A stretch of 64,000 nt of DNA from Liquidambar formosana (Eukaryota > Streptophyta > Magnoliopsida > Saxifragales > Altingiaceae). Each line of letters begins with the position of its first letter. The first letter of the stretch is position 1. The notes under the pieces were generated by a model, which saw only the letters and a list, made by a program, of their open reading frames with translations, ran no database searches and was not told the origin of the DNA. The DNA lies in assembly GCA_039720395.1 (NCBI GenBank), contig CM077820.1, forward strand, positions 54,504,196 to 54,568,195, in the 5' to 3' direction. The translations under genes and the position numbers were made by a program. Below are positions 1 to 12,876 of this stretch, in pieces.

Positions 1-344
1 AATACACAATCAAACTAACAGCAAAAGTGCAGGGAAAATTTGAACTTTAATTTGGTAAATTATTAACTACATTCAGATTAACAGATTATTTGCTCTGCAT
101 CACAATTAAGTACATGCTCAACTGATTGAAACTAATTCAGCTAAGAGCTCTCTCTCTTGTCTTGGGTTACAACTTACAAGTTTACAACATATATGAAACA
201 CGCACAGGATAAGATACCAGTGCAACAATTATAACAGGAATAAGATTCATGGCAAAGCAGGAAACAAAATGAAAAAATTTGAAATTTCCCACTGGAATGT
301 AATGTAGAATAATATCTAATACTCAACATCCTGAATTGGGGGGT

Positions 345-455
345 GTATCTCGTGCATTAGTGGGTTACGGGATACATTGGGCCAATGCATGGGGCAAAAC
401 CCCCCAATGCATGGTGCTGATATAACTTATATCAACACGTGCTAACTTGATCGGG
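345..455. repeat. Copy of a repeat with a TGATATAA-type palindrome
   Basis: An imperfect palindrome of 17 nt lies at 418-434 (two TGATATAA-like arms facing each other). It is flanked by sequence with 'aatgcat' and 'gtgcattag' motifs that recurs at 28.87-29.21 kb. This is probably a MITE-like repeat, here lying in what would be an intron of the E3 gene. Positions 1-344 hold no coding similarity that I can see. Confidence 0.5.
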
Positions 456-560
456 ACTGTAAAAAGATACTGTTATTATGAAATAACTTCTAAAACAGAT
501 GCATCAGCATGCTCATTGAAAGAGGTTGTAAGGAAAAGCTATAATTAGATTGTTCTTCAC

Positions 561-1136
561 CTGTAAACCAAAAGCCCTCATGTGATGTTCATTCTGAAGC
601 TCCCGCATCCGACCACTTACAGCAAGAAGAGCTTTGGAAGGAACACAGCCTCGGTTTACACATGTTCCACCAACCACATCCCCCTCGATTATGGCAGTTT
701 TCAAACCCTGCAAATATTGTACTACTCATTACTTTACCTCAATACATGATAGCAAAAATAAAATTCAGCAAAATGCTCGTCCTTTGCAATGGAATGAGTG
801 TGAAATACCAATGTACCTTCTCAACCGGCATGAAGAGCAGCGCCGTGACCGCCAACGCCGGCTCCGATTATGACTAAATCGTAATCAAACCCCTTCGAAG
901 GGCTTCCCTTGTCCGACAACGACGCCGATAGTTTCTTCGAGCTCAGTCGCTTCAACGGCACGGAAATTCGAGCCAAATTCGAATGGTTCAATGCCTTGAA
1001 TCCCGAGTACTTCTCTTCTGAGACCGCAGAATCGGAGTGTTTTAGGAGTAGAGACGGTGGCGGAGAAGATGTCCGCCGTAGGATCGGATCTGGCGGTGGT
1101 GGCAGGTGAGGAAATTGAGAGAGAAATTGAGGGCAT
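561..1136 (-). CDS. LPD1: Plastid dihydrolipoamide dehydrogenase (E3), 5' part only, two apparent frameshifts
   Basis: E3 is the flavoprotein of the plastid pyruvate dehydrogenase complex; it reoxidises dihydrolipoamide and reduces NAD+. Exon 1 is 1136-817. It starts at MPSISLSIS, carries a transit-peptide-like stretch with the family motif LRFCGLRRE, then the FAD-binding [16 protein letters not shown]. Exon 2 is 707-561 (49 codons) and holds the redox disulfide motif [13 protein letters not shown], both cysteines present. Splice sites are GTACAT donor, TTTGCAG acceptor and GTGAAG donor. The reading frame breaks twice in exon 1, each consistent with one extra base: at the CCC run 1002-1004 and at 825-828 (CCGG). 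Exon 1 is 320 nt, and 318 would keep phase. No later exons are visible in 1-560, so the gene leaves the window or is truncated. Homology to plastid LPD1/LPD2 is very clear; whether it is functional is not. Confidence 0.85.
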
Positions 1137-1496
1137 GTTGGGAATATTTAGGGTTTTTGAATTTCTCTGAGGAGGAGAGAGGGTTTTGTGAATAAATATG
1201 GAGGATTCCTCGGCATGTCCGAGACAGGGGACGGACCCAACGAAGCGGGAACCATATGAACGGACCAAACCATAAAGTAGCAGAGCTGTGATGGCTGTGA
1301 CTTTTTTCAACCGTGGATGTGATAAAGGATTTGTGAAATGTGGGCCATACTGAACTTCCGACGGTTGTGAAGTGAGCTGTGATATTACGTGATTGAGGGT
1401 ACTTGTGATGTTGGATGACCCAAGGGGAGTTTGGCGCTCTTTTTGTAATTTTTACCTCTTTCATGTTTACGTGGCCAACTTTAGAAGGGTAGTAGA
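1137..1496. other. Upstream region of the E3 gene
   Basis: This is the presumed 5' UTR and promoter side of the minus-strand E3 fragment. I see no other gene, repeat or clear TATA element in it. Confidence 0.4.
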
Positions 1497-1705
1497 ACTT
1501 CCAAGTAAGTGTGATATGGTAAGGTTTTATCACAGGCCAATCATATTCAAGTAGAATGTACATGTATATGGTTAGGTGATATCACAAGCTAATCACATTC
1601 AAGCAAGTGAGAATGTCAGTGTACTTATTGATCTCACTTTCCCACTTTACTTAAATGTAATCGGCTTGTGATACTATTTGATCATATCACAATTGCATGA
1701 AAGTT
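1497..1705. repeat. MITE, CTTTCATGTAA-type terminal inverted repeats (copy 1)
   Basis: The left end reads as an 'aagtgtgatatggt' arm and the right end as 'atcacaattgcatgaaag', its imperfect reverse complement. The interior has paired 'gatatcacaagc' and 'gcttgtgatac' arms. The same family recurs at 52911-53073, 57012-57170 and, with an internal tandem duplication, 62428-62715. Confidence 0.6.
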
Positions 1706-2473
1706 TTTGTCTGGTACCTCGAATTTACAATAAAAAAAGTTGTAATAGGAATTAGGAAGTCCTAAGAAAATAATCATAACACTATATATGTGTAATTGCA
1801 TCAAGGTCATTTTCATGAATTTATTTTTTGTAACTGTTTATTGAGGATAAAATAATTATATTTGGTGGTAAAGGACAAAAAAAGGAAAAAAAAAAAAAAA
1901 ACTCAGAGGGATTATATATGTGTATGAGCCTACGAGGACTGTCTAGCAATATTTTTTTCCTCGTTGAGCTGCTTTGTAATTGTAATTGACTTTAGCCACC
2001 TCATAGCTACGGGTGCTTTGTTCTCTAGCCTTTCTAAAGTGGAAATTCAAAGCCTAAGATTCAACAGATGCCCCTAGTTTTATGCTGGCATGGTCTTATC
2101 TTCTCAAGAATCCACACTTGTCTAGATATCGCAATCTAGATGGGTTCCTCAGTCCCATCATCATGAACAGACTATAGGTGCTTTCGTTGTTGTTTTATGT
2201 AAAATGGGTGTCTTCGAGATGGGAACCCGAGTTTTATATTGGAGATTATCTCTCAACTTTCTTTTTCTTTTAAAGGAAAAATTCAGTTCAAACTAGTAAT
2301 CAAATCATCTTGACAGACGCAGTCAAGTATATGCCACATCGATCTTATCCAAATTAAAAAAAAAAAAGGTATATGCCACACCAACGATGACTCTTTTGTT
2401 TTGATAAGAAGGTGATATTCAGATGAGTAAGGCTATAGTGAAAGCGTTTTGATTGCCTTTTTTTCAATTACTC

Positions 2474-2755
2474 TTCCCATCCCGTAAAGATAGATCGTCA
2501 TATTTGACAAAATACGAAATTTAAGAAAATGTAATTATTATATTGACTTGTCATCGATTAAGTTCTATCTCTTCAAAAATACTCTTATCTTTTTTGTATT
2601 GTGTTTTGTGTTGAAAGTAAATATTGAAATAACGAAGGATAGTGTAGGAAACTTCAAAAAAAAAAAAATTTGATTTGACTTTTCAAAATGGCCAAATATT
2701 TTGGTACAAAAAAAATTGAAAATTTACCCTATCTTATTGGGACGGAGGGAATATT
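2474..2755. mobile_element. Stowaway-like MITE (copy 1)
   Basis: The right end reads 'ttgggacggagggaatatt', matching the Stowaway terminal CTCCCTCCGTCCC in reverse complement. The left end 'cccatcccgtaaagatag' is followed by 'gtcatatttgacaaaatacg'. The same family lies at 48913-49105, where 'cataaagatagatcgagt' is followed by 'ttgacaaaatacg'. Stretches 1706-2473 and 2756-3060 hold nothing recognisable. Confidence 0.65.
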
Positions 2756-3059
2756 ACTTACAGATTTTGCTATGAAAAATTGAAAGATACAAACCCTTGG
2801 AGTTTAAGCTGTGATGAGCAGTGGCAAAGACAAGACTTTATATTAATGGGGAACAACTTTTGGTTATCGTTTTATCTTAAAGCAGTGATTGAAAATGAAA
2901 ATTTGTTAATTAAGTTATTGATTCCATGAGAATGCATGTTGATATTTGAATAAGCTGTCTAAAACCATTATTAACCAAACTCTTTTCCCGCCATGAGCAA
3001 TTTTTTTTGGCTTCAAATGGTATCAAATTTATCACATTAAGTCCATTCTACTAATATAT

Positions 3060-3205
3060 ATATAGTTTTACTTAGATGAACATGTGCTAATATATCAACA
3101 CCATGTATTAGGAGTTGTATCACATACTTTGATCCATTGTACCTCATAACTCATTAATGCATGCACATGAGACATATAACCTCTAATGTTGGAGCTAATA
3201 TACTC
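3060..3205. repeat. Degenerate copy of the 28.9-kb repeat family
   Basis: Phrases such as 'atatcaacaccatgtatta', 'ggagttgtatcacatac' and 'attgtacctcataactca' match the order seen at 29.07-29.21 kb ('gcattgggagttgtacctc', 'ccaatgtacctcatatccc'). It is a diverged repeat copy. From 3206 to 4239 I see only AT-rich intergenic sequence and the possible Helitron end listed separately. Confidence 0.4.
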
Positions 3206-3419
3206 ATCATATACTAATCAAATTTGACAAAAAATTTCATTTAGATATCGTTGGACGAAAGAAAATATCAAAACTTTAATCGACAACTATAATCAAACTT
3301 TTGTGACATTTTATAATGAAATTATAAGCTAAATATTTGGAAAGTCTCTTATCCAACAATCCAACGTGTGCATCATAATTTGTGTCATATTATGAAAATG
3401 AGTTTTTATTATCTATCTA

Positions 3420-3450
3420 CTAGTACGAATCAGCGCGATGCACGGCAATT
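3420..3450 (-). mobile_element. Possible degenerate Helitron 3' end
   Basis: On the minus strand a GC-rich imperfect hairpin (CCGTGCATCGCGCTG) is followed by 'ATTCGTA' and CTAG, with T next. This is the order expected at a Helitron 3' terminus. The stem is poor and no 5' end was found, so this is weak. A better example is at 57331. Confidence 0.25.
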
Positions 3451-4239
3451 GCAAATTCTAGATATCTTATTGGCCAAAAAAAAAAAAATACAATTTATAC
3501 GCTTAATAACAATCGATGATCTTTTAAAAGGGGGTTTCGAATTTTAAAATGAAAAGACATAGGAAAAAATTACTATAAAAAAATGGAGAGAAATATTGGT
3601 CGGCTTAGAAGTAAGATGAGAATAGAGTTTTGGAATGAGAGGTTTTTAGACTGCCATGTCAGCATAACTCTTAAATATAGTATAAAGTAAATACTACTAT
3701 ATAAAATCAATTCCTTTTGTGGTTAGACTGCATCTAAAAATACTAAAAATATCCTTATAGGTTAATAAAAACTAAGAGACGATTTGATAATTTTATCAAC
3801 TTTAAAATCCTACTATAACACGTTTTTCCTTAATTCCCTCACACGTACGTACATGTGGTTTAAAAACAATTTTATTGAGGGAATAGAAATTTGAAAAAAT
3901 GAATTGTGCATGCATCACATCATGTGTTCGATTACTAATTAATTTGATACCAACAAAAGAGAAATAATATAATGAACCGTAACAGTCGAATTGTCATATC
4001 TTGATTGGTGCGTACATGATACGTCACGTTTGGGCAAATGCTGGGCATTTGTCAATTATCATTTCACCCTTCTTACCCGTATCTTATCCTATATTCCTAT
4101 TATATTAAAATATTGAAATCCAAAAGCAGATAATCATTCCGTGAGAAAGGCCCACCGTCTCAATAAAAAAACCACCAAAACCGAGGCCCAAAACCACAAA
4201 CCGCCAATTGATTCACCCAAACTCAATGAGAACACACAC

Positions 4240-4247
4240 TATATAAA
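4240..4247 (+). promoter_or_regulatory. TATA box of the universal stress protein gene
   Basis: TATATAAA lies about 104 nt upstream of the ATG at 4351, a usual distance for a plant TATA box with a short 5' UTR. Confidence 0.5.
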
Positions 4248-4350
4248 TGCCACCACCACCACCACCATCGCCACCACTGACACCGCAACAATTACCTCTG
4301 CTTCAAACTGTTCCAACCGTCCGATCAAAAGACCGACTTCTGATTTTCCG

Positions 4351-5835
4351 ATGGCCGCCGACGTGGGAGCGAAGGAGCGAAAGATCATCGTGGCCGTTGA
4401 TGAAGGCGAGGAGAGCACGTACGGGCTATCCTGGTGCGTGAACAACGTAGTCGTCCAAAATTCCCAAGATAGCCTCGTCCTCCTCTACGCCAAACCACCC
4501 CCTGCCGTCTACACCGCCATGGATGGAACAGGTAGGAGAGAACCAAACCCATGTATTTCACAATCTCCTTACCTGAGCCGTCTACCATATTACGATGGTA
4601 AGCGCTCACTAAATAGTAAATGGGATATTTTGGGCCATGTTAAATAGTAAATGGGTATATTACCCTAAAAATCTTACGAATATTATAGAATTACCCAAGA
4701 TTCAGTGGGTTTTTTTTTCCCTTTTTTTTTGATTTGGTTTTGATAAATTTCTATGTTTTTCAGGGTATTTGTTTTCGTCTGATATAATGGCGTCTATGGA
4801 AAAGTACAGTGCCGAGGTTGCTGATTCTGTGATACAGAAGTCTAAAAGACTCTGCAAGGATCTTCAGGGTGTAAGTCATTTTTTTGGTTCTTAAGGGTAA
4901 AATGGTAATTTTATGGTTATATATATATAAATAATTTGACGTGGAAATCCCTTGTGTAGGTTAAGGTGGAGACGAGGGTAGAGACTGGTGACCCAAGGGA
5001 TGTGATTTGTGAGGCGGTAGATAAGTTGGGTGCTGATGTGTTGGTCATGGGTAGTCATGGCTATGGCATGATCAAAAGGTAGGTCCTTCTTTTTTTTTTT
5101 TTTTTTTTTTTGCAGGTAGTGTTTTTTATGATGTGTGACAAAGTTAGACACAACCAGCATGAAAAGTCGAGCAAAGAATTTAGTTAAAATATTTTGGATT
5201 GTTTGATGAATATTGGATTACTTTTATGACTTGCGTAATTACTATTATTTTAATAAAGTAGTTATAATTAATACTGTAGGGACACCCCATCATAATATGG
5301 TTGGTGGTCGCATATTTTCACCCTTTGAACTAATGGTGGCTCTCTTACCCACTATAAGATTTGAGTTAAAAAGGGTTTTTGGGGCATCATCACACTAGTA
5401 AATATCATTAAAGTCATAAAGAGCATTGAACTCTTGATTGCTTCAATTCAAATTGTTTTAGCCTTTGTTCATGAAACCACAACATGTAATTGAAAAATGT
5501 CACATCCTAAGTTTGATAATTGAAGTGACAATAATGTGATAATGTTATATCAGCACAAATGATCTATTATCTAACGTGGCATATCACATTATTTACTCAC
5601 GTACATTGCGCGGGCATATCACATTATTTACTCACGTACATTGCGCATTTTTCTAATGGAATGACATAATTATCCTCTTAATTTCTTGCTGACAATTTTT
5701 TTTTTCCTTCTTTTGGAATTTGATTTCCAATGGCGCAGGGCTTTCCTGGGAAGTGTGAGCAATCACTGTGCACAGAATGTGAAGTGTCCTGTCTTGATAG
5801 TAAAGAAGCCAAAATCAATTGCTGGCAGCAAATAA
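4351..5835 (+). CDS. Universal stress protein A-domain protein (4 exons, 167 aa)
   Basis: Exons are 4351-4531, 4764-4870, 4960-5078 and 5739-5835. All junctions are GT-AG and the total is 504 nt, so the frame is intact. The product starts MAADVGAKERKIIVAVDEG and ends KKPKSIAGSK. It has the Usp Rossmann fold start (KIIVAVDEGEES) and, across the exon 3/4 junction, the ATP-binding signature G-x2-G-x9-G-S (GSHG..., then LGS), which marks the ATP-binding UspA class. Such proteins are small cytosolic or nuclear stress-response proteins in plants; the exact role here is unknown. The ATG at 4351 is preferred because homologs begin close to the Usp fold and a TATA box lies about 104 nt upstream. Intron 3 (660 nt) holds a short tandem repeat. 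Confidence 0.92.
5578..5648. repeat. Short tandem duplication in stress-protein intron 3
   Basis: A unit of about 34 bp containing 'catatcacattatttactc' and 'acgtacattgcgc' is present twice, back to back and nearly identical. It lies inside the intron and has no coding effect. Confidence 0.75.
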
Positions 5836-7874
5836 ATGCTCTTCTGTGTTCCTTTTTTAGGTGTGTTTGTGTTGTGTGTAAATAAAAAAAAAAAAAAACT
5901 CTCAATGTTTCTTGTAATTTGCTGAGAACTTGCTTGTATATTGGATGTGCAATTTATGGAGAGTTTGATTTATCTTTGTTCTCCACTCATCGATGGGGAG
6001 GGGCAAACGTTCCCTTGTTTGTATTATATGATTTTTCGTTTAATAAAAATCAAGGTTGTTTTTGGTTTTGGGTTTTAAAAACTTAATGAAGGATGGTAAA
6101 TGTTGTGCGAATTGATGGATGAAATATTGCGAATGTGGTTATTGGTTAGAAATGCCCCATCGTTGGCGAAATTAATTAAATTGAGATGGGAGAAAAATAA
6201 AATAAAATTGAGTATTTATTATCTTGAAAATTTTCAAGTTTCACCACTCAAATGATTTTGATTAGTATTTTTTCTTTCATTTTAAGTTTCTATGTGTTTC
6301 TAACTTTGTCATTTTAAAGATTAACTTTGAATCATCGACATTGTTGTATAGTGGTGGTATGTATCTCTTCCTTTTCAACTTTGAAGAGGATAAGGGTTTC
6401 ATAAGCTGACCTATAATTTTTTTTTATTTAAATTTTTGGGTTAGAGTATCAGGCAACTTGTGCGCATTTTGATTAAATCATTTTCCGAGTAATTTTAAGA
6501 GCACATTCTCTTACATCGACCTGGTACATTCAGAAATTAATTTTTAAAATGTTCTTTAGAGAAATCGGACCCAAACTGACTTGTAATTTGATGGATGAGA
6601 GTGTTGGATATGCTAATGAATAATTTATATAAAAAAATGATTCTCAAGATTTTTCTATTTATTAATTATATTCCAAATAAAAATTCATTAGTGTACTCAA
6701 ATGAATGGGAGTTTGATGATGTGACAACTTTGTTTGCAAAGTTTTAAGGAAGACCAATTGAGAGCCACCCAAAGATAAAGTCTCTTAAAAAATTTAAAAT
6801 CTTTTTTTTTTTTTTAAATAATTATTATTATGTGTCACTATCTTTGGAGTTTTTGGATAGCAAGATATTTACCTAAAAATTATCCATTAACTATCTTCTT
6901 TGGAGGACAAGGAAAAGCCAAGTACACATAATACGGATTTTAGGCCTATTAAAATTAAAATTAAAATGTCAAAATTTGATTGGTTTGAAATATGAAAAGC
7001 CAAAACGTAACTTTGACACATTTACTTTTAACAACCAATCGGAATGAGGGTTCTCCTAGTCTCTCCTCCATGGGATTATTTCACAAGGACTCTATTCTGT
7101 TAAGGCGAATATCAACTAAGATATTGTATCAAGATCAACTAAGATATTGTATCTCTTTCAAACTCTCACTCTCTTCTTTGGTTAGAACTCTCACTCTCTG
7201 CTACATCTTCTTCAACTTCAACCCTATCATGGAAGATGTTAGTTTAGCCATTTTTCAACCTCTTTGAATAATAGTTTTGCTCAATAGCTTTTGGGTAAGT
7301 AATCAACATTCCATGCTTTTCAATTACATGTTACATCTATATAACAGTTTTTATATTGTAATATTATAATTTTTATTTTCGCTCAATAGCTTTGGTTAAA
7401 ATCATCTTCTTCTTTCTTTCTTTTTTTCTTTTTTTTTTCTTTTTTTTAATGCCTCCTCTGTTTGGTTCTCTGGAAAAGTGATAGAAATGAGAAGAAAATA
7501 CTTATTTATTTTAAAATTTACTATTTTAATTCATTTTCCATTACTTTGCCTTAATCTTCTTGATAATTGAACTTTTTATTTCATTTCATTTAATTCTTTG
7601 TTTTTATTTATTTGTTTGTTAATAGTGGTTAAAGAATCTTATGTCACCATCACTAGAAAATAAACAATATAAAAAAATATATTAAAATTTATTCACTACA
7701 ACTCTATGTCAGCTGCCATGTCAATTTGAAAGGAAGATTAACAGTTTCGTATGCTTACCATTTATTAGATCATGTTAGCTTACTAACCCATCATCAACTG
7801 TTCCAATTTTTATGATAATGCAGGCATAAATCAAGAGTTTTAGCTATTGATTTTAATCATAATCGACGTTCCAA
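5836..7874. other. Intergenic region, no gene recognised
   Basis: AT-rich sequence between the stress protein and the histidine kinase, with poly(T) tracts (for example 6799-6815 and 7410-7448). The open frame at 6992-7267 has no family features and is not supported as a gene. The 3' UTR of the stress-protein gene probably occupies the first 100-200 nt. Confidence 0.5.
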
Positions 7875-10800
7875 ATGAAGTTATGCTCGAGAATACTTAT
7901 ACGGCCTGTTTGTTTTATCATCCTCCTAGTAATCCCCTCTCAAACTCTTGTTATTTTTCTTCTTTTTTTTTTCTAAGTGACTTACCTCTATAGTTGCACT
8001 CACTAACAATATATAAAACCCCATGCATGACATGCAGGGACTTTCCAGTTTCATGATCTCAAAATTGTGTTCGATTACCAAAGAAATCGAACATCATGTT
8101 GAGTTAAAATCCCATGAATTCCGCAACAAATCACTTTCAGAAATCGAAACCACTGCAAAATTTCTACTTCCACTGAATTCTTCAGCATCAAATTTAGCAA
8201 GAGCTCTAAGTTCTTCTCTAAATGGAACCCTACTACCATTTGCCACTATTCAAACAAAGGTTAGTCAAAGGAAAATGCTAGTATCACCTTCACTTTTATC
8301 ATATTTTGTTTCTTACACGTACATATGCCGACTGACATGACATACTACATCATCATTCTCGTCATATAGCAACACAAGTACTTCCATTTGAATTGAATTT
8401 TCCATTCATATACAAAGCTGAAAATTGAACTACCAAAGTATTATTATTATTTTATTTTTTTTCTCCCAGGTTGCACCAGCACTATTTTTAGCACTCTCGA
8501 CGATTCCCCACTTATCACAGGCTTCTTTCATTGGAGTAGATGGCCTATTGTTCTCATTCTAACAATGATGGTGATCAAACCTTAGCAGTATTTTGCAACA
8601 CTTCATTTTCCTCGACATGGTATACTCAACGAGTGAACCGTGACACTGGCAAGCTATATGGACAACCAGTTGGCTCGAATTCCTTGGTTATGGTGAATGC
8701 AAGTTGGTTTCAAGAAGCTTTAAATGACACAAATGGGATTGCTTCATTAGGGATTGGGTGGAACAAAGCTCAAGATCTTTTATTTCACAACACTGTTGCC
8801 ATGGATGGAAGAGGGTTGATCACACTTGGTTTTCCGGCCAAAGTGGTGGTGGATCGTTTCGCCAGTATAGATTTTCATGGAGGGGACTTCCATTTGACCA
8901 GTGGAAATGGGGATGTGCTTGTACAAACAAAGCTTCCACACACACAAATGTTGGTAGGCAGTGGCACGGTTTCGGTGCAGCTAGTGAGACCTAATGGGGA
9001 TGTGGGAATTCAGGTTGGTAACATTTCATGCGACTCCAGTGACGGCGAGCCGAGGTTTTTTGATGTGAAAATTGAAGGAATGAAGTACATGTTCCATTGT
9101 TCCACCCTTGAAATCGCAGGAGTTCCATCGGTTTGTCCTTTTTTCCTTCTTCCTTTTTCTGGGATAGGATAAGAACATCAAGAAATATCTAACTACACGC
9201 GACTACTTGAAATGAATAGAAATAGATTTCGTTATTTTTTGTTTTGCTTTGGACTACTATTTTCTTATTTATGCACATAATTCACCAAAATAACTACATT
9301 TAGTCAGAGTTATAGGGTAATCTGCCCCTTTTGGTATGGGATTGGGATTAATTTTTGAACCCGAATTGGCTTTGGGATGGAAGAATATTAATTTAATTGG
9401 GTCGGGACCATCCTATTCCAGCCCCACCCTGTTGTCATTCCTAAGAAAATTGTTCTGCAAAACTCTTATAAATGCACTTTACTCTGTTTTATTTTTATAT
9501 TGTTTGGATGCTGCATTGGACATCTGATATACTGTTAATATTACATGTAAAATGGGTTTCTTGTTAATCCATTTTTCTTTTGTGTCTTGTTATATTAAAG
9601 GGTAATACTTGAATTTTAATGGGTGTTTTACTTGATTTTTCAGGTCTATGTATTGGCTTATCGCGGCGCAGGATTGGCTGGCCTGGTTCACAAGAACACC
9701 AAGTTGGCACTCATGCTTCTTGTACTTATGTTTGTTTCCATAGTCGTCTCCCTTTCCATCTTCATATTCTTGATTGCAAGAGCAGCGAGAAGAGAAATGT
9801 ACTTATGTGCTGCACTTATAAAGCAAATGGAAGCAACACAACAAGCGGAGCGCAAGAGTATGAACAAGAGTCTCGCTTTTGCTAGCGCAAGCCATGACGT
9901 GCGTGCTTCTTTGGCCGCCATTACTGGTTTGATTGAGCTCTGCCAAGAAGATGCTAGACCTGACTCTGACTTGGCTTCAAATTTGGTACATATGAATACT
10001 TGTACGAGGGACCTTTTAGGTAGGTTCAAAACTTCCTCTGTTTATTTTCTCTTCTTTTATTTTTTCCCTTTCCCAAAAATGCCATAAAACAAAATGCAAT
10101 GAACTCCACAGATTGATAGCATAGATAAATTCTTGTATGATCATTATATGAATATTGCAGGTATATTGAATTCTGTCTTGGATACAAGTAAAATCGAAGC
10201 TGGAAAAATGCAACTTGATGAAGAAGAATTCAACTTGGCCCAGCTTCTTGAGGACGTAGTTGATATGTTCTATCCTATTGGTATAAAGAAAGGCATAGAT
10301 ATTGTTCTTGATCCATGTGATGGTTCAATTCACAAATTATATCTTGTTAGAGGAGATCGGGGAAAGCTCAAGCAAATCTTATGCAACCTACTCAGTAATG
10401 CTGTCAAGTTCACATTAGAAGGCCATGTCTCAGTTCGTGCCATCGTCAAGAAAATAAGTTTCGAAAATGCTATAATGGCTTCTAATCGTAACGTTGTTTT
10501 GAAGTGTTCATCGTGGCTGTGTTACAAGAATAAGGAAGGTCTTAATGATTTTGATGCCCTTCATGCAGTTCAACAAAATCCCAATTATATGGAGTTTGTA
10601 TTTGAGGTGGATGATACGGGCAAAGGAATCCCAAAAGACAGGCAGAAATTGGTTTTTGAAAACTTTGTTCAGGTTAAAGAAACAGCTCTTGGACAAGAGG
10701 GGTGTGGTTTGGGACTCGGCATTGTTCAATCTTTGGTAAGTGATTAACTTAAGTACTAAATGGATAGCATTTTGGAATTACATCTTGCTTTTGAAACGCA

Positions 10801-12876
10801 AAAGTTGTTTTGCTTTATTTATTTATTTTTTTATTTTAAAATTAAAAATATTATTTCATGATATCTAGTATTTGATAATATCTAAGTACAGTTGCAACAT
10901 GCATGATATATATCTAAGTATTTCATGACCTTCATTGTCTATCCTCTGAAATTGGAAATTATGTGGCAGGTGAGGCTAATGGGTGGTGAAATAGGAATTG
11001 TGGATAAAGAACCCGGAGAGAGAGGCACTTGTTTCAAGTTCAATATTTTCCTTGCCACAAGTGAAGCAATGCCTGCTGTCAATGAAGAAGAAGAAGATGA
11101 CAGCCAACATTTTGGGCTACATCTTCGAACTAGTCCTATTCCTAAATCAGAGGGATCCCATGTCATACTCTTAATCTCTGGAGATGAACGAAGAAGAATA
11201 GCAAAAAGGTTGATTGAAAGCCTAGGCATAAAAGCAACAGTCCTAAAGCGAGGAAAAGACCTCTTTCATGTTCTTGAGAGGTTAAAGCACAAGTTGGACC
11301 TTTTCCATTTGAGTTCTTCAGGGAAAACCGATACTAATTTGATTGATCGCTTGAGCATTTCTCCATCCCACAACTCTAGTAGTCTCGGAGGAAATGATGG
11401 GTCTCTATGTTTCAACGATGGAAATGACCAAACTTTGCCACACTATAAAAAGTCCAACTCTAAAAATTCACCAAGCTTCATATTGATTGTTGTCGATGTT
11501 GGTGCAGGACCTGTCCCTGAACTGTGCTTCAATGTGGCCAACTTTAGGAAAGAGGTTCCGAATTCACTTTGCAAGGTCATTTGGCTAGATAATCCAGCTG
11601 TGCGCAATGCGACTCATTCTAAACACCTTGAAGAAGATTGGCCGTCTCCTCCTCCATGTGACCAGATTTTGTCGAAACCATTTCACGGGTCTCGTTTATA
11701 TCAAGTGCTAGGACTCCTACCAGAATTTGGAGGTTCATTTCAATGCAATTCAGCCAAATCAATAATGGGAACAACATCTCAAGAAGTGCTGCAGCATTCC
11801 ACGGACCCCATTTCTCCAAATGAGCTGAATGATGCCAAGGCTGAGCTTGGAACCTCTTCATCTCACCAAAATAACCCACTCAAGAAAATTGTAATACATG
11901 AATGTGATGAAAAAGGCAATGATGACAAGCCTTTGAGTGGGAAGAAGATTTTGGTTGTTGAAGATCAAGACTTATTACGCATGGTGGCTATTGCTACTCT
12001 TACAAAAATTGGAGCAGATGTTGAATTTTGTGTGAATGGAAAAGAGGCCCTCGATCGAGTCTGCAAAATTTTAAGTAATCAATGCAAGGAAGGGCAATCT
12101 ACAGTTCTCCCCTATGATTATATTTTCATGGACTGTGAGGTAACATTTACAAACTCTATCATAATCACATTTTTATTTTCACAATTTTAACAAATTTCTT
12201 GTAAAGATTAATTGGACATCTGCAAAACCTGTTTGGACATGCCTTGAAATTGGATTGCCCATATATTTTCTTTAATACACAAATTATCATCAAGGGTGGG
12301 GCCATTATTGAAAGTGGAGGCTAGCTATCCCCATAAACCATGGTCAAAATTCGGAATGGCAGCATTTCAAGAAACCATAGAACTGATCTAATACCAGCAG
12401 TTGTAGTGAGATCGTTTGAATTTTTTCAAATAGCCCCATTGAGATACATGGACTTATAAATTTAAATAGTATGCAAAAAGTACTGGTGACAATTCAATTC
12501 CATGGAACGTCCAAACAGGCACACCTATTGGTCTATAATATTTTGGCAGATTTCTAAACCCATTATGAAAATGTTTATTTTTTGTTGTATATTAAGAATG
12601 CAGATGTGTCTTTTTTTTTTTTTTTTTTTTGTTTAACAGATGGAACTAATGAATGGGTATGAAGCAACAAGAGCAATACGGAAGGCAGAAAAAGAGTATG
12701 GTGTCTACATTCCGATAATTGCGTTAACAGCCCATGCAATGACTGAAGAAGCAAGCAAGACTATCAATGCTGGAATGGATTTTCATTTGACAAAACCATT
12801 ACGAATGGACAAGCTATTGGAAGCCATTCGGACCATTGATGAAAAGTGGAACACATTTGAGGTGTTTCCCAAATAA
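7875..12876 (+). CDS. CKI1: CKI1-like hybrid histidine kinase, one apparent frame break
   Basis: A membrane sensor histidine kinase of the CKI1 type; CKI1 feeds the cytokinin-type phosphorelay. Exons: 7875 to about 7928 or 7949 (MKLCSRILIRPV plus membrane segment; donor uncertain), 8038-8259, 8470-9130, 9644-10019, 10161-10735, 10970-12139, 12640-12876. The product would be about 1,100 aa, near the Arabidopsis length. It has an extracytosolic sensor, a second membrane helix (about 9705-9780), the H-box SASHDVRASL with phosphoacceptor His at 9893-9895, DTSKIEAGKMQL, the N-box LCNLLSNAVKF, DDTGKGIP and GLGLGIVQSL, then a receiver with the Asp in YIFMDCE (12131-12133) and the Lys in LTKPL. All catalytic motifs are present. 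Exon 8470-9130 is 661 nt where 660 is needed; the break lies at 8541-8560. Either a one-base consensus error or a loss-of-function allele. Confidence 0.88.

Noticed and set aside
1042..1563. 173-aa minus-strand ORF overlapping the E3 start
   Set aside because: It overlaps E3 exon 1 in another frame and a MITE; its only E3-like stretch is out of frame.
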